Positions 12,501 through 23,517 are shown, numbered from the stretch's first letter. The stretch: DNA of 64,000 nucleotides from Anticarsia gemmatalis (GCF_050436995.1 NC_134766.1:434001-498000), one strand, 5' to 3'. Notes: generated from the letters alone by a model not told the origin. Numbers and translations are program-made.

Positions 12501-12657
12501 AAAAGGCGAATAAATTTGAAAATGTGCGGTATTAAATAAAAACAAGAAAGCCTGAGCGGAGCTGTGCGGGTCAGCTAGTCAATAATAAGAACCACTTACC
12601 AAAAACTTTTCCATAAACGAATTTCTTAACAATAATCCGAAACAGCAAGTGTAACAT
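6568..12657 (-). CDS. Beta-1,3-galactosyltransferase-like enzyme (GT31)
   Basis: Six exons: 12657-12600, 9496-9319, 8901-8718, 8278-8059, 7622-7500 and 6866-6568, all with GT-AG introns and compatible phases, giving 353 residues. It is a type II Golgi membrane protein: a short basic cytoplasmic tail, a membrane segment at about residues 25-45, then a proline-rich stem. GT31 motifs appear in order: RQAVRQTW (112-119), YFVLGL, the DFHDHYQNLTLKT block (157-169), the metal-binding TDDD (189-192), YLSGTGYL (about 245-252) and EDVY (274-277). N164-L-T is a sequon. Length fits the family. The enzyme should add UDP-sugar-derived Gal (or GlcNAc) in beta-1,3 linkage to glycoprotein or glycolipid acceptors in the Golgi; the exact substrate cannot be read from sequence. 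The last codons abut a retroelement tail. Confidence 0.9.
7111..7351. repeat. 34-bp tandem repeat (minisatellite)
   Basis: About seven head-to-tail copies of a 34-bp unit containing 'tgctgtctataatacaga' and 'aaatctgtctgaaata'. Central copies are nearly identical and the left copies more diverged. It lies in the last intron of the GT31 gene, between exon 5 (ends 7500) and exon 6 (starts 6866). Confidence 0.9.
7856..8036 (-). mobile_element. tRNA-derived SINE (minus orientation)
   Basis: On the minus strand it starts with a 'ctccgtggcgcagtagttg' A-box-like head and continues through a degenerate tRNA-like region. The body phrases (tgcgatcaacaa, ctgaatgtac, cgcgacacaagagcag, cttagagaagg) are shared with the SINEs at 10053 and 34441. 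Its head lies about 22 bp past the donor of GT31 exon 4 (8059). Confidence 0.8.
10053..10268 (+). mobile_element. tRNA-derived SINE
   Basis: The head 'cctccgtggcgcagtggttt' contains an RNA polymerase III A-box match (tggcgcagtggt). A degenerate B-box region follows, then a body with 'cgggtctgattgtacc' and 'ccccgcgacacaagagcaa' and a T/A-rich end. Inserted in GT31 intron 1. Confidence 0.85.
10310..10700 (-). mobile_element. Two degraded tRNA-like SINE fragments
   Basis: The minus-strand match GGTTCGATTTCC near 10623-10634 fits an RNA polymerase III B box, and a tRNA-like head follows near 10670. A related phrase set (gcgtacactac...gctcagaggca) also occurs near 10340-10370, suggesting two copies of one family in a row. 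Both are worn. Confidence 0.5.
10735..11135 (+). mobile_element. Interspersed repeat with retroelement-like 3' end
   Basis: Contains phrases typical of a widespread lepidopteran repeat: 'gaggccgcccgcgacgtcgt', 'gggataaaaagcctatgtg', 'gatcggtttagtagtattcg' and an end 'tttataatattagtaggat'. No intact frame. Probably the 3' part of a non-LTR or similar element; the class is inferred from memory of such repeats. Confidence 0.55.
11290..11462 (-). mobile_element. tRNA-derived SINE, truncated head
   Basis: Minus-strand relative of the SINEs at 7856 and 10053, with shared phrases for 'cgtcgagaggttcgattcccacacgg' and 'gacacaaaagcatctcttagtgcgg'. The A-box head is missing, so the copy is 5'-truncated. 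Lies in GT31 intron 1. Confidence 0.7.
11530..11578. repeat. Short repeat with 'aactttgacactaggttgacc'
   Basis: The phrase 'actttgacactaggttgacc' followed by 'actaaccat' recurs at about 13866-13900 and, diverged, at 54490-54525. It is probably the end of a DNA transposon family, but no full copy is visible here. Confidence 0.45.
11783..11924 (+). mobile_element. MITE, CCCTCTTATTCATA family (copy 2)
   Basis: Starts CCCTCTTATTCATA and ends TATGAATAAGAGGG, a perfect 14-bp inverted terminal repeat. Body nearly identical to copy 1 at 4746-4892. Lies in GT31 intron 1. Confidence 0.8.
12394..12580 (+). mobile_element. Retroelement-type 3' tail
   Basis: Contains 'ctgttcgttagtctcgctaaaa', 'tataccgatttggctaattt' and an end 'agctgtgcgggtcagctag' that resembles the terminal phrase of the 6381/52449 family. 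It ends 20 bp from GT31 exon 1 (12600), so it lies inside intron 1 next to the first donor. Non-coding. Confidence 0.6.
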
Positions 12658-12699
12658 GGTTGTGAAGGAGTTGAACTAGTATTATAATATGTGCGAGAT

Positions 12700-14820
12700 T
12701 CATATCCCACGGCCGGTGTCCACTGTTATCGAAAACAAACTGACTGTGCCGCTAAACTACCGCTAAAAAACACACACGATTGATAACATGACGAATATTA
12801 CTTATCTACAGATAAATATAGATATTTTTTTAGATATTGGATTGAGAAAGTTAAGTTTGGCAATTTTATTTTGTACTTTTAGTTATTCTTTAAAGAAAAA
12901 GCAGGTGTTAATGTTTTATTACGTCTGTTATTATGTTTAATGGTGATAATTAAGATAGCTTAAACTATTATTTATATGCTTCTAATCAATTAGCTATTTA
13001 TTGGGCTAATTGAAACACAAATTGACTCGTAACAAAATAAACAAAAATAAATTTGTTGAAACTTTTTCAATGTTGCCAATCGATCATTATCCAGAAAATG
13101 TGTGTTCAATTTACCTATTGAGAAATATTTGTATGATTATTTTTTTATGTTTCTCTTAATTTAAAAAACAGTTTATTCAATTTGTATTCCATAAAAACTC
13201 CAAACTATGTGTGAGAAATCAACAGATTTTTCATAAGATACATTTTAGACTGGATATACTTTCATACTTATTACAAAATACAACTATCGAGAAATTAACA
13301 AAAACAGCAAATCAGGAGAATCCTAAATAAGTAAAGGAGTACTCCCAGAAAATCACGAGTTCTTGCAACACTGCACTGGTTGGGCACGGTTCCCTCCCGG
13401 AGTTAGGGAGGGGAGTAGCAAGGCTAGTTGATTTTAAGTCTTACAAGTCGAGGCCTTGGTGCCACCGCTCGGTTTCAAGAACCCTTAGGCAAAAAAGGTT
13501 TTTTGTTAATACTATGGAAATAATAAATATGCACAAAGTAAGTCGGGCAGCAACAAGCAGTGAAAGTAATTAAGTAGCCATTTACAAAATTACTTCCTAA
13601 GTTACTCGATGAAATTAGATATGATGATTAAAGAAAAAATACCGCCTTAAGTGCATTCTATATTTACGGTGTACTTAAAGTAATTGTTTGCTTTCGATAA
13701 CGAGTTCCGAGGGGAACTGATTAGTAGGTATTCACATACGATATACCTACGCACTGAAAAACTTAGAGTTAGTGAAGTATTTTGCATAGATGCCAGTCGA
13801 GATACTCAATTCATCAATTTTACTGCTACTTATCTTGTGCCGTCAGCCTTTCGGGCGGCTTGATCAACTTTGACACTAGGTTGATCACTAACCATACGAT
13901 AGATAGATAACCAGTTTATTCGGACATCGCGGAATTTTTGCAACTTTTGCATTTGAAACTATGGGATGAGAAAGTCGTTCTTAAATGGGTTTCAAAGAAA
14001 ATCACAACTTGCTCTATCTTTGCCTTACAAAATCTTTGAATTTTGGCCAAAATAGAAAATGTTAAATTAGCCCTGCGAAGTGACAATCAAAATTGGTAAA
14101 CTGACTGCTAGCCGATAAGATCTAGATAGTATCTCGATAGTATCGTATCGAACCAAAATGGTGTTACGAGCCCTGCTTGACAAATAGAATCATCGATTAT
14201 AAATTTAATCGTATCGCTAAAATAATATTATTGAAAGCCTTGTTTCGTGTGTGTTTAGCGGCATATTACCGCTCTGAATTGTTTTAACTCATCGGACACG
14301 ATATTTTGAAAACATAGGCCGATTCTATGATGTAACATGCCATGGTAACAGTAAACTATCTTCTGAATCTGTTTACTAACGGATATTATCAATACCTATC
14401 GTTTACGAGGATTTTGAATACTCTAGCTTAGTTACTAGGCAACGTGTGTTTTTCAGTTATCTAAACAACTAAATTACTGTGTGTATAACTCAGGAAAGCT
14501 TGTTATATTAGTACTCCTAGTTTAGTCTTAGGAATGAAACTCCTGAATTTTCATCAATTAGCAACTTATTAGGTTCTGAAAATGTCTCCAAACGGAAATA
14601 AAACGCTGTTCAACTTAAAATAATTTTATTGTTAGTACTAAACTCTTAAAATTATTGTTACGACCCCTATTCCGATACAAATTAAAAATAAAAACAAATT
14701 AACAGTAGTCTTTGGTTTTACAAGCAAAAATCATTAACGCCATCTATTGTCTAATAGTTAAACTAACTGGTACTACCATAGAGTAAAAAATAAAAATATA
14801 AAGGTTAAAATAAAAGTTAA
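12700..14820. other. Gene-free spacer with repeat scraps
   Basis: Lies upstream of the GT31 start codon and downstream of the small peptide gene. AT-rich, no credible coding frame. It holds repeat-like phrases at about 13370-13500 (including 'ctcccggagttagggagggg') and a copy of the 'actttgacactaggttgatc' repeat at about 13866-13900. The GT31 promoter should lie just above 12660, but no clear core motif is visible. Confidence 0.4.
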
Positions 14821-14824
14821 TTAT

Positions 14825-17408
14825 TTATTGATCGTCGGAAGGTTGTTTGACCCAAAATCCCCACGGGGCAGATCCGTCATGGTTCGTGGGGCCTCTGTAC
14901 ACCTTTATTTGAACACGGGCGGGGTCGTCTGTTGACAAGTAAACACAAAATTAAAACATGTTACATTGCTACTTACATGTTTACGTGATGTTACATTAAT
15001 ATTTAATTTCTCCCTAGTACTGTACAACACATTTTTTAGGCCATATCATTTTTTTTTCTTTAAACCGTAGATATTAATTCCTTATTGTTACATTAATTAC
15101 ATTCATAAATTGGTAGGTACATTTACCTTTTCTATCTTCAGCTTGATCTTGATTATCCTCATCATCATCGAACTCCTGAGGTCTGGCGGCTGCCAGCAGC
15201 ACCATGGATAGCAGCACTATCGCGGTCCACACTGTCTTCTGTAAGTGAAGGAAGCGTTATAACGTGCTGTTCAGGAGACAAGTTACTTGTACGCAAATGA
15301 AGAAAGTTATGTAATATTTACTGAGGCGCTATTTCGATTGTATTGTAGAAGCCCGAGAATCGAACTGGACTGCGTGGTTAACAATGTATTATCCTTTTTA
15401 GTAGCTTTTCACTAAATACACATATTAATTTGATAATTTAATAAAAACAAGGTAAGACTGTCGGAAAAGGCTTAATAATCGCGATATAAGCGCCATCTAG
15501 TGGTAACGCACCGCAACTAATGGACATAATTTTCTGATGCGATAAGGTTTGGTTTCTTTATAATAAAGCTTTAGCAACCAAATACTTTTGTTTAGAGAAT
15601 CTATACATTATTTGTAGATATGATTAGCAAAACGCGTGAAAGCAATAAATAAAAAACCGCATGTGTCTTAAACCTATTTATTAAAATTAACATTTTATAC
15701 ATAATTTTGTGTGCTACCACAATAAATATTGACATAATAATTATAATTCTAATACCCATGCAACTACTTATTCTGTTACGGTGCGTAAAAAATTCTACAC
15801 ACCAGTACATGAAAAGATTATGATTGATTATTGATCTCTCTAACAAGACAATTCCTGCACAAACAATGTATGAACTAACTTGGGGAATTTAACTAACATA
15901 CAATTACAATTACACATGGTACAATTTCCTTACGATATTTTTTCTCATAATTAAAAAAAATATTCAAAAATCATATTGCCACAGTTTAATAGCAAAATTG
16001 TTGCTGTTTGTTGATAAGGGTAGGACAAGAAACAAGAAAGTACTCTTTATCATAAATGCAGCAGATGAAAACAATATTTTTGGACCAAATTATTAGTATT
16101 TTTGGTAGTAATAGTATAACTCATTCATCATCCAGCAATATTACCCCTATACTACTTCTACAGTAGAAAAAATCAAGACATTCCACAGTCTTCATAAGGT
16201 ACAAAATCATTAAATTATATACATGTTCATTACTAGTGTGAACAGTCACTTGTATCAATAATTACTAGTTAATCAACAATTATGACATTCTTAATAGCTA
16301 TTTTGAAGTACTAGCAGCCTGGTCTGTCTCATTGCCACTGTCTGTTGAAGCCGGGCTCTTTGACAGTGCCTCCTCTTGTTCATCTTCACTAAGAGATGAT
16401 GAACAATCTGATAGATCCGCATCAATCCACATCTTGGCTTTCTTGGGCTTCTTTGCCTCAACATCAGACTTCCTTTTCACAGCATTTGATGAGCCAGCAG
16501 CCTGCCAACCAGCTTCCACAGCTGAACTCACGCGCTCAGGCAAATCTTGACGCTCCTTCTCATAGGCGGGGTTCAGATCCACGTTAATCTTCGGTTCAGC
16601 CACCAACCTCTCGAGTTTCCTGCGTTTTCTGTCTGATGCCTCCTTCTCTCGCTCTTCTTGACCTTCCAACCACTTCCTAAGCCTTTTCTCTTCATTTATA
16701 TCTCTCAAACGACGTCCAGAGAGGTCCCTGCAAGCTTCTCGATTCGTAGTCTTCTCAATTTGTGCGCCAATCGCTCGTAACATAGAACCAAATCCGCCTT
16801 TCCCTCCGACGAGTTTTGACGACAATCTGACAACATTATTGGTCGACGAGATGTCGCAATCGTCCGACACAGGCCTCCCGTTAAGCGTAGCAAATAAGTC
16901 GCAAATTGGAACACCATGTTTTTGCGAAATTTCACGTTTCAATGATGACACATCTGTGCAATGTACTCCCTCGACACATCGGTTTTCAAAGTATACTAGA
17001 CACGGCATGATGCAGATTTTCACGAATGTTTTGTTACAATGAAATAACTACCGAATGCACGATAATATTACGACCTTTGGCGAAATTAAAATTTATAAAC
17101 AATTACGTCGAAGTTGACAAATATGAAATATCACGTACGAATGAAGTATAATGAACTAAAACGAACGAATGTTTGTCTATTATTTATTGATTGAGCCATA
17201 GATTAAAAATTACTAGAAATTACGCGTTTAGGTAGGTCGGTACTTACCAACACTTTACTTTAATTTATCAATGATATAGGATAGAACAAAACTTTTTATT
17301 CCAGTTTAATAAAAAATAATATCCAGTACCAGATCTTCATCAATATTGAAAAGGAAAATGCAGGCTTGACAACGATGTAAAAATTATGGAACTTACTTTA
17401 GGTGTCAT
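14825..17408 (-). CDS. Small secreted peptide with inducible-type promoter
   Basis: Three exons: 17408-17397 (M-T-P-K), 15238-15127 and 14928-14825, giving 75 residues; phases 0 and 1, GT-AG introns. A signal peptide (about residues 1-23, with a V-W-T-A-I-V-L-L-S core and an AAA-R end) is followed by a very acidic stretch (DDDED, residues 28-32). A 35-residue tail contains V-Q-I-K-V-Y-R-G and P-W-G-F-W-V and has no cysteine. The layout (leader, acidic pro-part, short mature peptide) resembles insect immune or antimicrobial peptides, but I recognise no family. The stop codon overlaps an AATAAA hexamer. Exon 1 is supported by a well-spaced TATA box and initiator upstream; a competing 5-codon leader near 15946 with a GTAAGG donor cannot be excluded. 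Confidence 0.68.
16298..17023 (-). CDS. Sde2: SDE2 homologue (splicing / genome maintenance)
   Basis: Single-exon 241-residue protein. An N-terminal ubiquitin-like domain (about 1-74) ends in GG (73-74) followed by KGGFGSMLR. In SDE2 proteins a deubiquitinase cuts after this Gly-Gly and frees a Lys-starting C-terminal protein. The Sde2 domain follows (about 75-150, with IGAQIEKTTN, REACRDLSGRRLRD and a charged coiled coil), then a Ser/Glu-rich tail. In yeast and human the processed protein acts in the spliceosome on selected introns and in replication-fork protection. Human SDE2 is about 450 residues and ends in a SAP domain; this protein stops earlier and lacks it. ATG at 17023 was chosen; M6 is an alternative. 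The gene appears to lie inside the first intron of the small peptide gene on the same strand. Confidence 0.92.
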   Translation of the reverse strand: MKICIMPCLVYFENRCVEGVHCTDVSSLKREISQKHGVPICDLFATLNGRPVSDDCDISSTNNVVRLSSKLVGGKGGFGSMLRAIGAQIEKTTNREACRDLSGRRLRDINEEKRLRKWLEGQEEREKEASDRKRRKLERLVAEPKINVDLNPAYEKERQDLPERVSSAVEAGWQAAGSSNAVKRKSDVEAKKPKKAKMWIDADLSDCSSSLSEDEQEEALSKSPASTDSGNETDQAASTSK

Positions 17409-17453
17409 TTTGGTCGCTATACACTGTTATTTCTGCACAAAATCTTAATAAAA

Positions 17454-17529
17454 ACTGACCGTAATTACTACTATCAACATCTTAAATAGACTACTAAGCA
17501 ATACTCTTTCTTTTCTATTAAATAATCCC
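17454..17529 (-). promoter_or_regulatory. TATA / initiator / kappaB-like promoter of the small peptide gene
   Basis: On the minus strand a TATA-like TATTTAAG (17488-17481) lies 32 bp above the A of an initiator TCAGT (17458-17454, +1 at 17456). A kappaB-like GGGATTATTT (17529-17520) lies about 70 bp above that start, and GATA occurs between TATA and initiator. The predicted 5' UTR to the ATG at 17408 is about 48 nt. Spacing matches insect core promoters; the kappaB assignment is a motif match only. Confidence 0.5.
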
Positions 17530-18109
17530 GTCACTGATTTTTAATTTCACGCTCAAATGAACAAAGAAAGTGAAAGTTAAACTTACAAAGCGGTCAATTT
17601 TATCATCTGGAGCATATAACTTAGAAAGCTAACCAGTCAATTTATCTAAGTAATATTAACCTTTTCTGACTATTTACAATTAAAAGTTCAGGAGCTAATA
17701 CTAATTGATAACATGGATTACAATAATATTAAGCTTAAATTACATTCGGTGAACAAATAGCTATAAGACTCAAGAAGCTCACTATATTTTTCATATGAAA
17801 AATGCAAAATTGTAAAATTATAACACAAAAATAATCTATTTATTTTATATCAACGTCATATCGATACTAATTAATTAGACAAATCCTTTTCGTGTTAAAG
17901 GAAAACCATAAACAATTAGACCCTAAAGTAATGTTTGACCTGTAGATGGCGTTGTTACCTACGTAGATTGCCGCCATTACGTTTCGCTGTCAAACGTGTG
18001 TGAAATATCCAATAAAAATTGAGCTTTTTCAAATTAAACAGGAAGTTGTCTTCGTATAACAGAAAATTAGTGGAATTGGAGGCATCTGATTTTATTCACC
18101 CAACGTATT

Positions 18110-19040
18110 ATGGCTCAAAATATTAATCCACATTACGCGTCTTCGTCAAATCCAGCTAAACAAAATGAAGATACGATAAAACTTAAAGATAATCATGCTG
18201 TGAGCAAACGGTGAGTGAAATTACATTGAATTAACGATTGTTCCCTTCGCTACTTCGAATGTTATGTTCGCATTGTAGTTAAATCGATACAAGTGGCAAA
18301 GTTATCCGTCAGAAGCAGTTTTAACGATGCATAACACGTTAAACACGTTGGAGCCCTAACGGTTGCTTTGCGAATTGACGTCGACTTAACACTTTTGTGT
18401 TTCGTGCTCAGTGACGTGTATCTTTAACAAAAGCAGTCCTTGCGACTGCTGTGACCTCCAATAATCAGGGTCCATTGCCTTTGTTTAGTTTAAATTTTTT
18501 TTCGTAATTCGTTAAAATCCGTTGGACATTTCAATTCAAACTCAAAACAGGTTTTGCAGGTGGTCAGTTGCATTCACAAGACAATAACATTACTGTTTCT
18601 TTGTTGACAGACTTCAAAAGGAGTTAATGAAGCTGATGAGATGTGCTGACAAGGGAATATCAGCATTCCCTGAAAGTGAAAATCTATTTAAATGGATTGG
18701 CACCATAAATGGACCGCAGGACACTGTGTACTCGGGCCACAAGTACAAACTATCTTTAGAGTTCCCTAACTCATATCCTTACGCACCTCCAATGGTGAAA
18801 TTTATAACACCTTGTTTTCACCCTAATGTAGATACTTGTGGACTTATTTGTTTAGATATATTGAAGGACAAATGGACGGCATTGTACGACGTGCGCACTG
18901 TTCTTCTGTCTATCCAAAGTTTGCTAGCAGAACCCAATACCCACAGTCCGTTAAATCAACAAGCATCGTACCTCTGGCCTAACCAGCCAGCTTACAAGAA
19001 GTACCTAGATGAATTTTACAATAAGCACAGAGACTCATAG
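18110..19040 (+). CDS. UBE2C: Ubiquitin-conjugating enzyme E2 C (vihar-type)
   Basis: Two exons, 18110-18210 and 18611-19040, giving 176 residues (human UBE2C has 179). A variable N-terminal tail is followed by the UBC fold. The HPN motif is at 104-106 and the catalytic Cys is in GLICLDILKDKW at 114, the same number as in human UBE2C. The line after it (A-L-Y-D-V-R-T-V-L-L-S-I-Q-S-L-L) is diagnostic for this subfamily. The enzyme starts ubiquitin chains with the anaphase-promoting complex to destroy cyclins and securin in mitosis. The ATG sits in a new exon with a GTGAGT donor at 18211 and a ttgacag acceptor before 18611. The intron splits an Arg codon. Confidence 0.95.
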
Positions 19041-22000
19041 TGGAATCTTGTTTTTGTTTGTCCAAATTGAAGAAAATATTTTTGATTTTTGCGTTGTATC
19101 TTGTGTTGTGAATGTTTGAATGCATGACTGTAGCGGGATTCATATGAGGAGTTACATGTTTCTGTTCCGAGGAGTTCTACTTGATGTTTAATTTGACTTC
19201 CAGATTCTTGGCTATATGTAGATAGTAAATTAGGTGGTATATGACTGTGATAGTTTACCTGAGAGCATAATATCAAAATTGTATGCATATTTATAGCTAA
19301 TAAGGAACAATTCTAAAATAATACTGATCTTGTGCTAGCTCAACATAAGTTTTTCTCATATGTTATCAAGTAGGGCTGCTCGTTTTCTTATAAAATCTAC
19401 ATTGTTTTGTATAGAATCATCTTGACTGTGTTTCTCATTGAGTTGTTTGTAAGTTTAAGTTATCAGGGAGGTTGTAGTTTAGTTAATGTTTGTAACTCAA
19501 GCGTGTGAATCCTGCAGCCCGATGGTGCGGTGTCCGTGTACATTAAATCACTGACAATTATAATTCTTTAGTGCAATTGAATGTTTTGTTTACTTTCACC
19601 CCTATAACCCAGCTAAACAATAATGGTAAAACTCTATTAACTAGCACTATCTATTGGGTTCTAGTGCCAACTTTTACTATTTTAATTCTATTTCTATCTT
19701 ATAAAGCATAAATCCCAGTTAAAATAACCTACACAATTCTTTGACTACTATAATAAAACAAATATAGTAAAAAGATTTGAGATTAAATGTTTGATCTGTC
19801 TTTTATCAGAAAAGGTTAAGAGTACAAAAGATAGAGGGCACTGTAGAGATGAGGTCATTGACCTGTCTGTCTAGCCTCAGAGGTCACACCAACCTGACAC
19901 ATTGACCCCCGAAAGTATGTTAATTGTACTACAACAGATTATAGAATAGCTACTATGAGCATTACTACAGTAAAGTTAGAAAAACTGCCTTGATTTTTTA
20001 TTGTGATTCTTACAAAATTATTAAACCTACTTATTTTACAGATCACATAAGTTGATGTAGGTAGTAGGTTTGATTCTCGAAAGCAGTACGTGTTGATTTA
20101 TAATAGGCGCTAATTATGTATGATTTCGCACCTTTGCTAGAAAGTACTGTCACACTTGTCCTCCAACATACATTATATAGCGAAAATTTTAATATTTATG
20201 TATTTCTATAGATAAATACACTAAATTACAGTTTATAACACAGGTCTATAACTAAAATAAAACAACAAAGTAGTTCGAATGTTGTTATATTATCACTTTG
20301 ATGTCATAGTTAACAATATATACATTGTACATAACACGTTACATGTAATATAAAAGTTTACTTATACCATACTCTCCGAGCGTGCCGCATTACGATATGA
20401 TGGATATGAAAAATAATAAGTATATAAGTACATATAAGAATTTTGACTGTAAAGTAAACATAATACAAGTTCACTGCTTGCTAAATCAAATGATATCTTT
20501 AGTACAGTTTCATATTATAATGAGTTTCAGTAATCATATGATTAATGGATTTAGTACAGATTTATTGTTACTTTATCCATCAAATAGGGTTATCCGACAT
20601 TTATCTACAACTTTTAAAATCACCCGTCAATCGAAGCTTTTGAATGTACGAGAAATAAGAAGTTACAATTTTATTTTCATTAAAATAATATTGAATGAGG
20701 AGTAAGTAGTGTAATTACAATAAATAAATAATACTTTTGTATCTAAATTTATAATTAGATTCCTAAATCAGTCAAATAAATGCAAGTAATTTGTAAAGTA
20801 AAGCCAAGTAGTGGTCAAATAAGGTTTTCATACACTTTAAACGTAAAATATATGTTATAATATTATTATATATTGTTCAAATAATTTATGTAAGTATATA
20901 AGATGATATATTTCATGATAAGGTACTTTAGGATTGGCAACATTGGCACACACATACAGTAACAACAAATTGTTGCTAGAGCAGAAAAATATAACTGAGA
21001 GACTTTTTATTCTAATTACCAGCCAGTTTCACGGCGCCCAGAAAGCTATAAAACATTTAGACGAACTCTTTACGCCATTTTTTGCCTTATTGTTTTTCAG
21101 GTAGATTATCCGATACATAATCATAAAGGCATAATAATATAGGGTTAGGGTATCGTAAGGGTGTGTGTCTATAACTAAGTTTTTATAGAAACACAAAACC
21201 GACCGGCTTCAGAAGATAGGGTATTAAAATATTGAATAAGTTTAGCGATTTTTGGAGTTGACTGCAGCTGTAATTTGTATCAGGATGGCGTACAAACTTA
21301 ACTCAATCAATGATATTTTTCTGTTCACAACACAAGGTACCACTCGCACAATAACTTCAAAAGTCTGGATAAATACGTCTTAAATAATACTTACATGACT
21401 TAAACTAAAGATATAATAATATAGAGACTAGAATATGTGCATCATTTATACAACAATATTTATTTTCGTACTTTTTGGCTCGTAATTTAAATACAAAATT
21501 ATAGCAACTTTTAGAAATGGTTAAAGATACATACATATGTCCCATGGGGTAGACAGAGACCAGAAAACGAATGCTTAAAATTTTAAGTAATTTATGATTC
21601 AAAAATAGACTGATATTGATGTTCTATAACCGAAAGGAGTGAGGAGTAAGCAGGAGTAAGGTCTCGAAGCCATCAAACTGGCTAACTAGAAATTAAAGAC
21701 TTCGCATCCTTTACATTAACAAAGTTGCTTACTTTCATCAACCTGAAGCGTTTTTATTAAGTTCTTGCTGATAGCCATAAATTAGGAGCCAAAAAGTATG
21801 TAACATCACCTAAACCTTAGCCTCTATCAACATGGTCGATCGTTATATACAAACTATTCTATAATAAATTAGTTCATTCACGGGGCTCATTCATTCATTC
21901 AGTATTGTATGGAAGCTGTATGACAATGGGCATTATGTAAATACGGCATTTTGTTATTATTTTATCTTTACCTTTTATGTTACTTTTGATGATAAGTCTA

Positions 22001-22708
22001 AAGTTATAGGTGTGGCCAAACAACTTGAACACTGTCCAACAACTTAGTAGAGAGTAAGCAAATACAACAATTAACATTTAGAAGGTAAGTGAAACAAAGA
22101 CTTACGCAGCTGACTGTCGGCTGCTTGATGCAGCTACTTTAATTTAGAAATACACCGAATTCTACGTTGTCGGACTATAGAGAATCTTTCAGAAAGAAAG
22201 CTGAACGTAGAATCAGTATAGAGAAGTCTCGGTTAACTGTTCTGCTAGATAGGTCTCGCCGCCGTGTATTGTAGTAATTATTATCATTCATTATGATGTA
22301 GCGAAATTGTTCAAGTTGTTTGGTGGCACCTATACTATGTTTCTCCTTTAACTATAAAAATGTTTGAATGGTCAATTTGATAATGAAATGCTTTACTCTA
22401 TATCTGTATAAAGATATTCTGCCCAGACGTGATTTGAGATCAATTACAATTCTTTAATGCCCACATACATTCATGTCTTGTTTTATACATTTGTTTCATA
22501 TTTATAGACAATGCAATTCACAAACCAGAAAAAACAAATTGCATTTCTTCTTAATTGTGCCTTTTTGCTTGTGGCAACACAATATACAGCAAAAAATGTA
22601 AATAATACCATCTAGCGATCAGGAACAAACTCCCACCATTTAGCAAACGTATTCTTTTCGCTTGTTATTTTTTATGTTTCACCTTCCCCTCAACAGCATG
22701 TCGCTACA
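19041..22708. other. UBE2C 3' flank and gene-free spacer
   Basis: AT-rich with no credible coding frame; the longest open stretch (20382-20705) is low-complexity Lys/Ile/Asn-rich and looks like chance. The first few hundred bases should contain the UBE2C 3' UTR. A short interspersed phrase 'cccatggggtagacagagacc' near 21540 is a scrap of the family also seen at 26820, 33470 and 36060. Confidence 0.4.
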
Positions 22709-22716
22709 CTCAGGCA
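22709..22716. repeat. Left target-site duplication of the hAT element
   Basis: The 8-bp sequence ctcaggca, identical to 25816-25823 on the other side of the transposon. Eight-bp duplications are the hallmark of hAT insertions. Confidence 0.93.
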
Positions 22717-23517
22717 TAGGGATATTCACTTAACATCGATATATCGAATTTATTCGATGTTTTCTTTACGATATATCGGATTGATTCGATGTTTTGTCAA
22801 ATATTTATTGTATTCGATATATCGATATATTTATAGAAACATCGAATATTTGTTTTTTTTATTTTCTTTTTGTATAATCTACTAAAAAACTAAATAATTT
22901 TAACACATCTGTGATGGACCAGCTTAATTACCTAATCCATTCCATCCTGCTGACAGATCGATTGATTATTCACTCTAAATTTATATAATCTGTGGATTCT
23001 ATAGGTTCATTCTATTTATTTTCACTCTCATTCACTCATTGGACTCATTCTTTGTTTTTACGTCGACTTTTGCTGTTTGGCGGTCGGTAACGCATTAAAT
23101 CATTGTTTTGATTTTATATCTAAGACAAGTTTATGTAAGACTTTTACTTGCTACTATAATTAATTACTCTAAAATAATTGAGTTGATGCATCATCTGATT
23201 GCTAGTTCGAAGTTGAAAAGGTATGTAATGTTATACTCCTATTATGTTTATAAACCTAACCTAACCTCTACTTGTTTGTGACAGTGTTTTATATTTAAGA
23301 TATATTATAACATAATGATATTTTATATTATAATACATTTCATAATAACAATAAATATCGCATCGAATCATTTCTTAAGTGTATTTTTCATTTCAATTTT
23401 TAAGCTTATAAACAAATTAACTCAAATACTGGTATGATACTACCTACGACACAAAATAAAATTGTAGAAAAAAATAAACATTAATTGATTTATTCTTTTA
23501 TTTTAGTTAATAACAAG

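Noticed and set aside
15601..15846. 81-codon minus-strand frame rich in Ile, Leu and Met
   Set aside because: Low-complexity AT-rich translation in the SDE2 3' flank; no conserved motif and no start context.
15920..15948. Alternative 5-codon leader exon for the small peptide gene (ATG near 15946, GTAAGG donor)
   Set aside because: Phase fits, but there is no core promoter nearby and the donor is weaker than GTAAGT at 17396; kept as a less likely alternative.
20382..20705. 107-codon plus-strand frame
   Set aside because: Asn/Ile/Lys/Ser-rich translation typical of AT-rich non-coding DNA; no family recognised.
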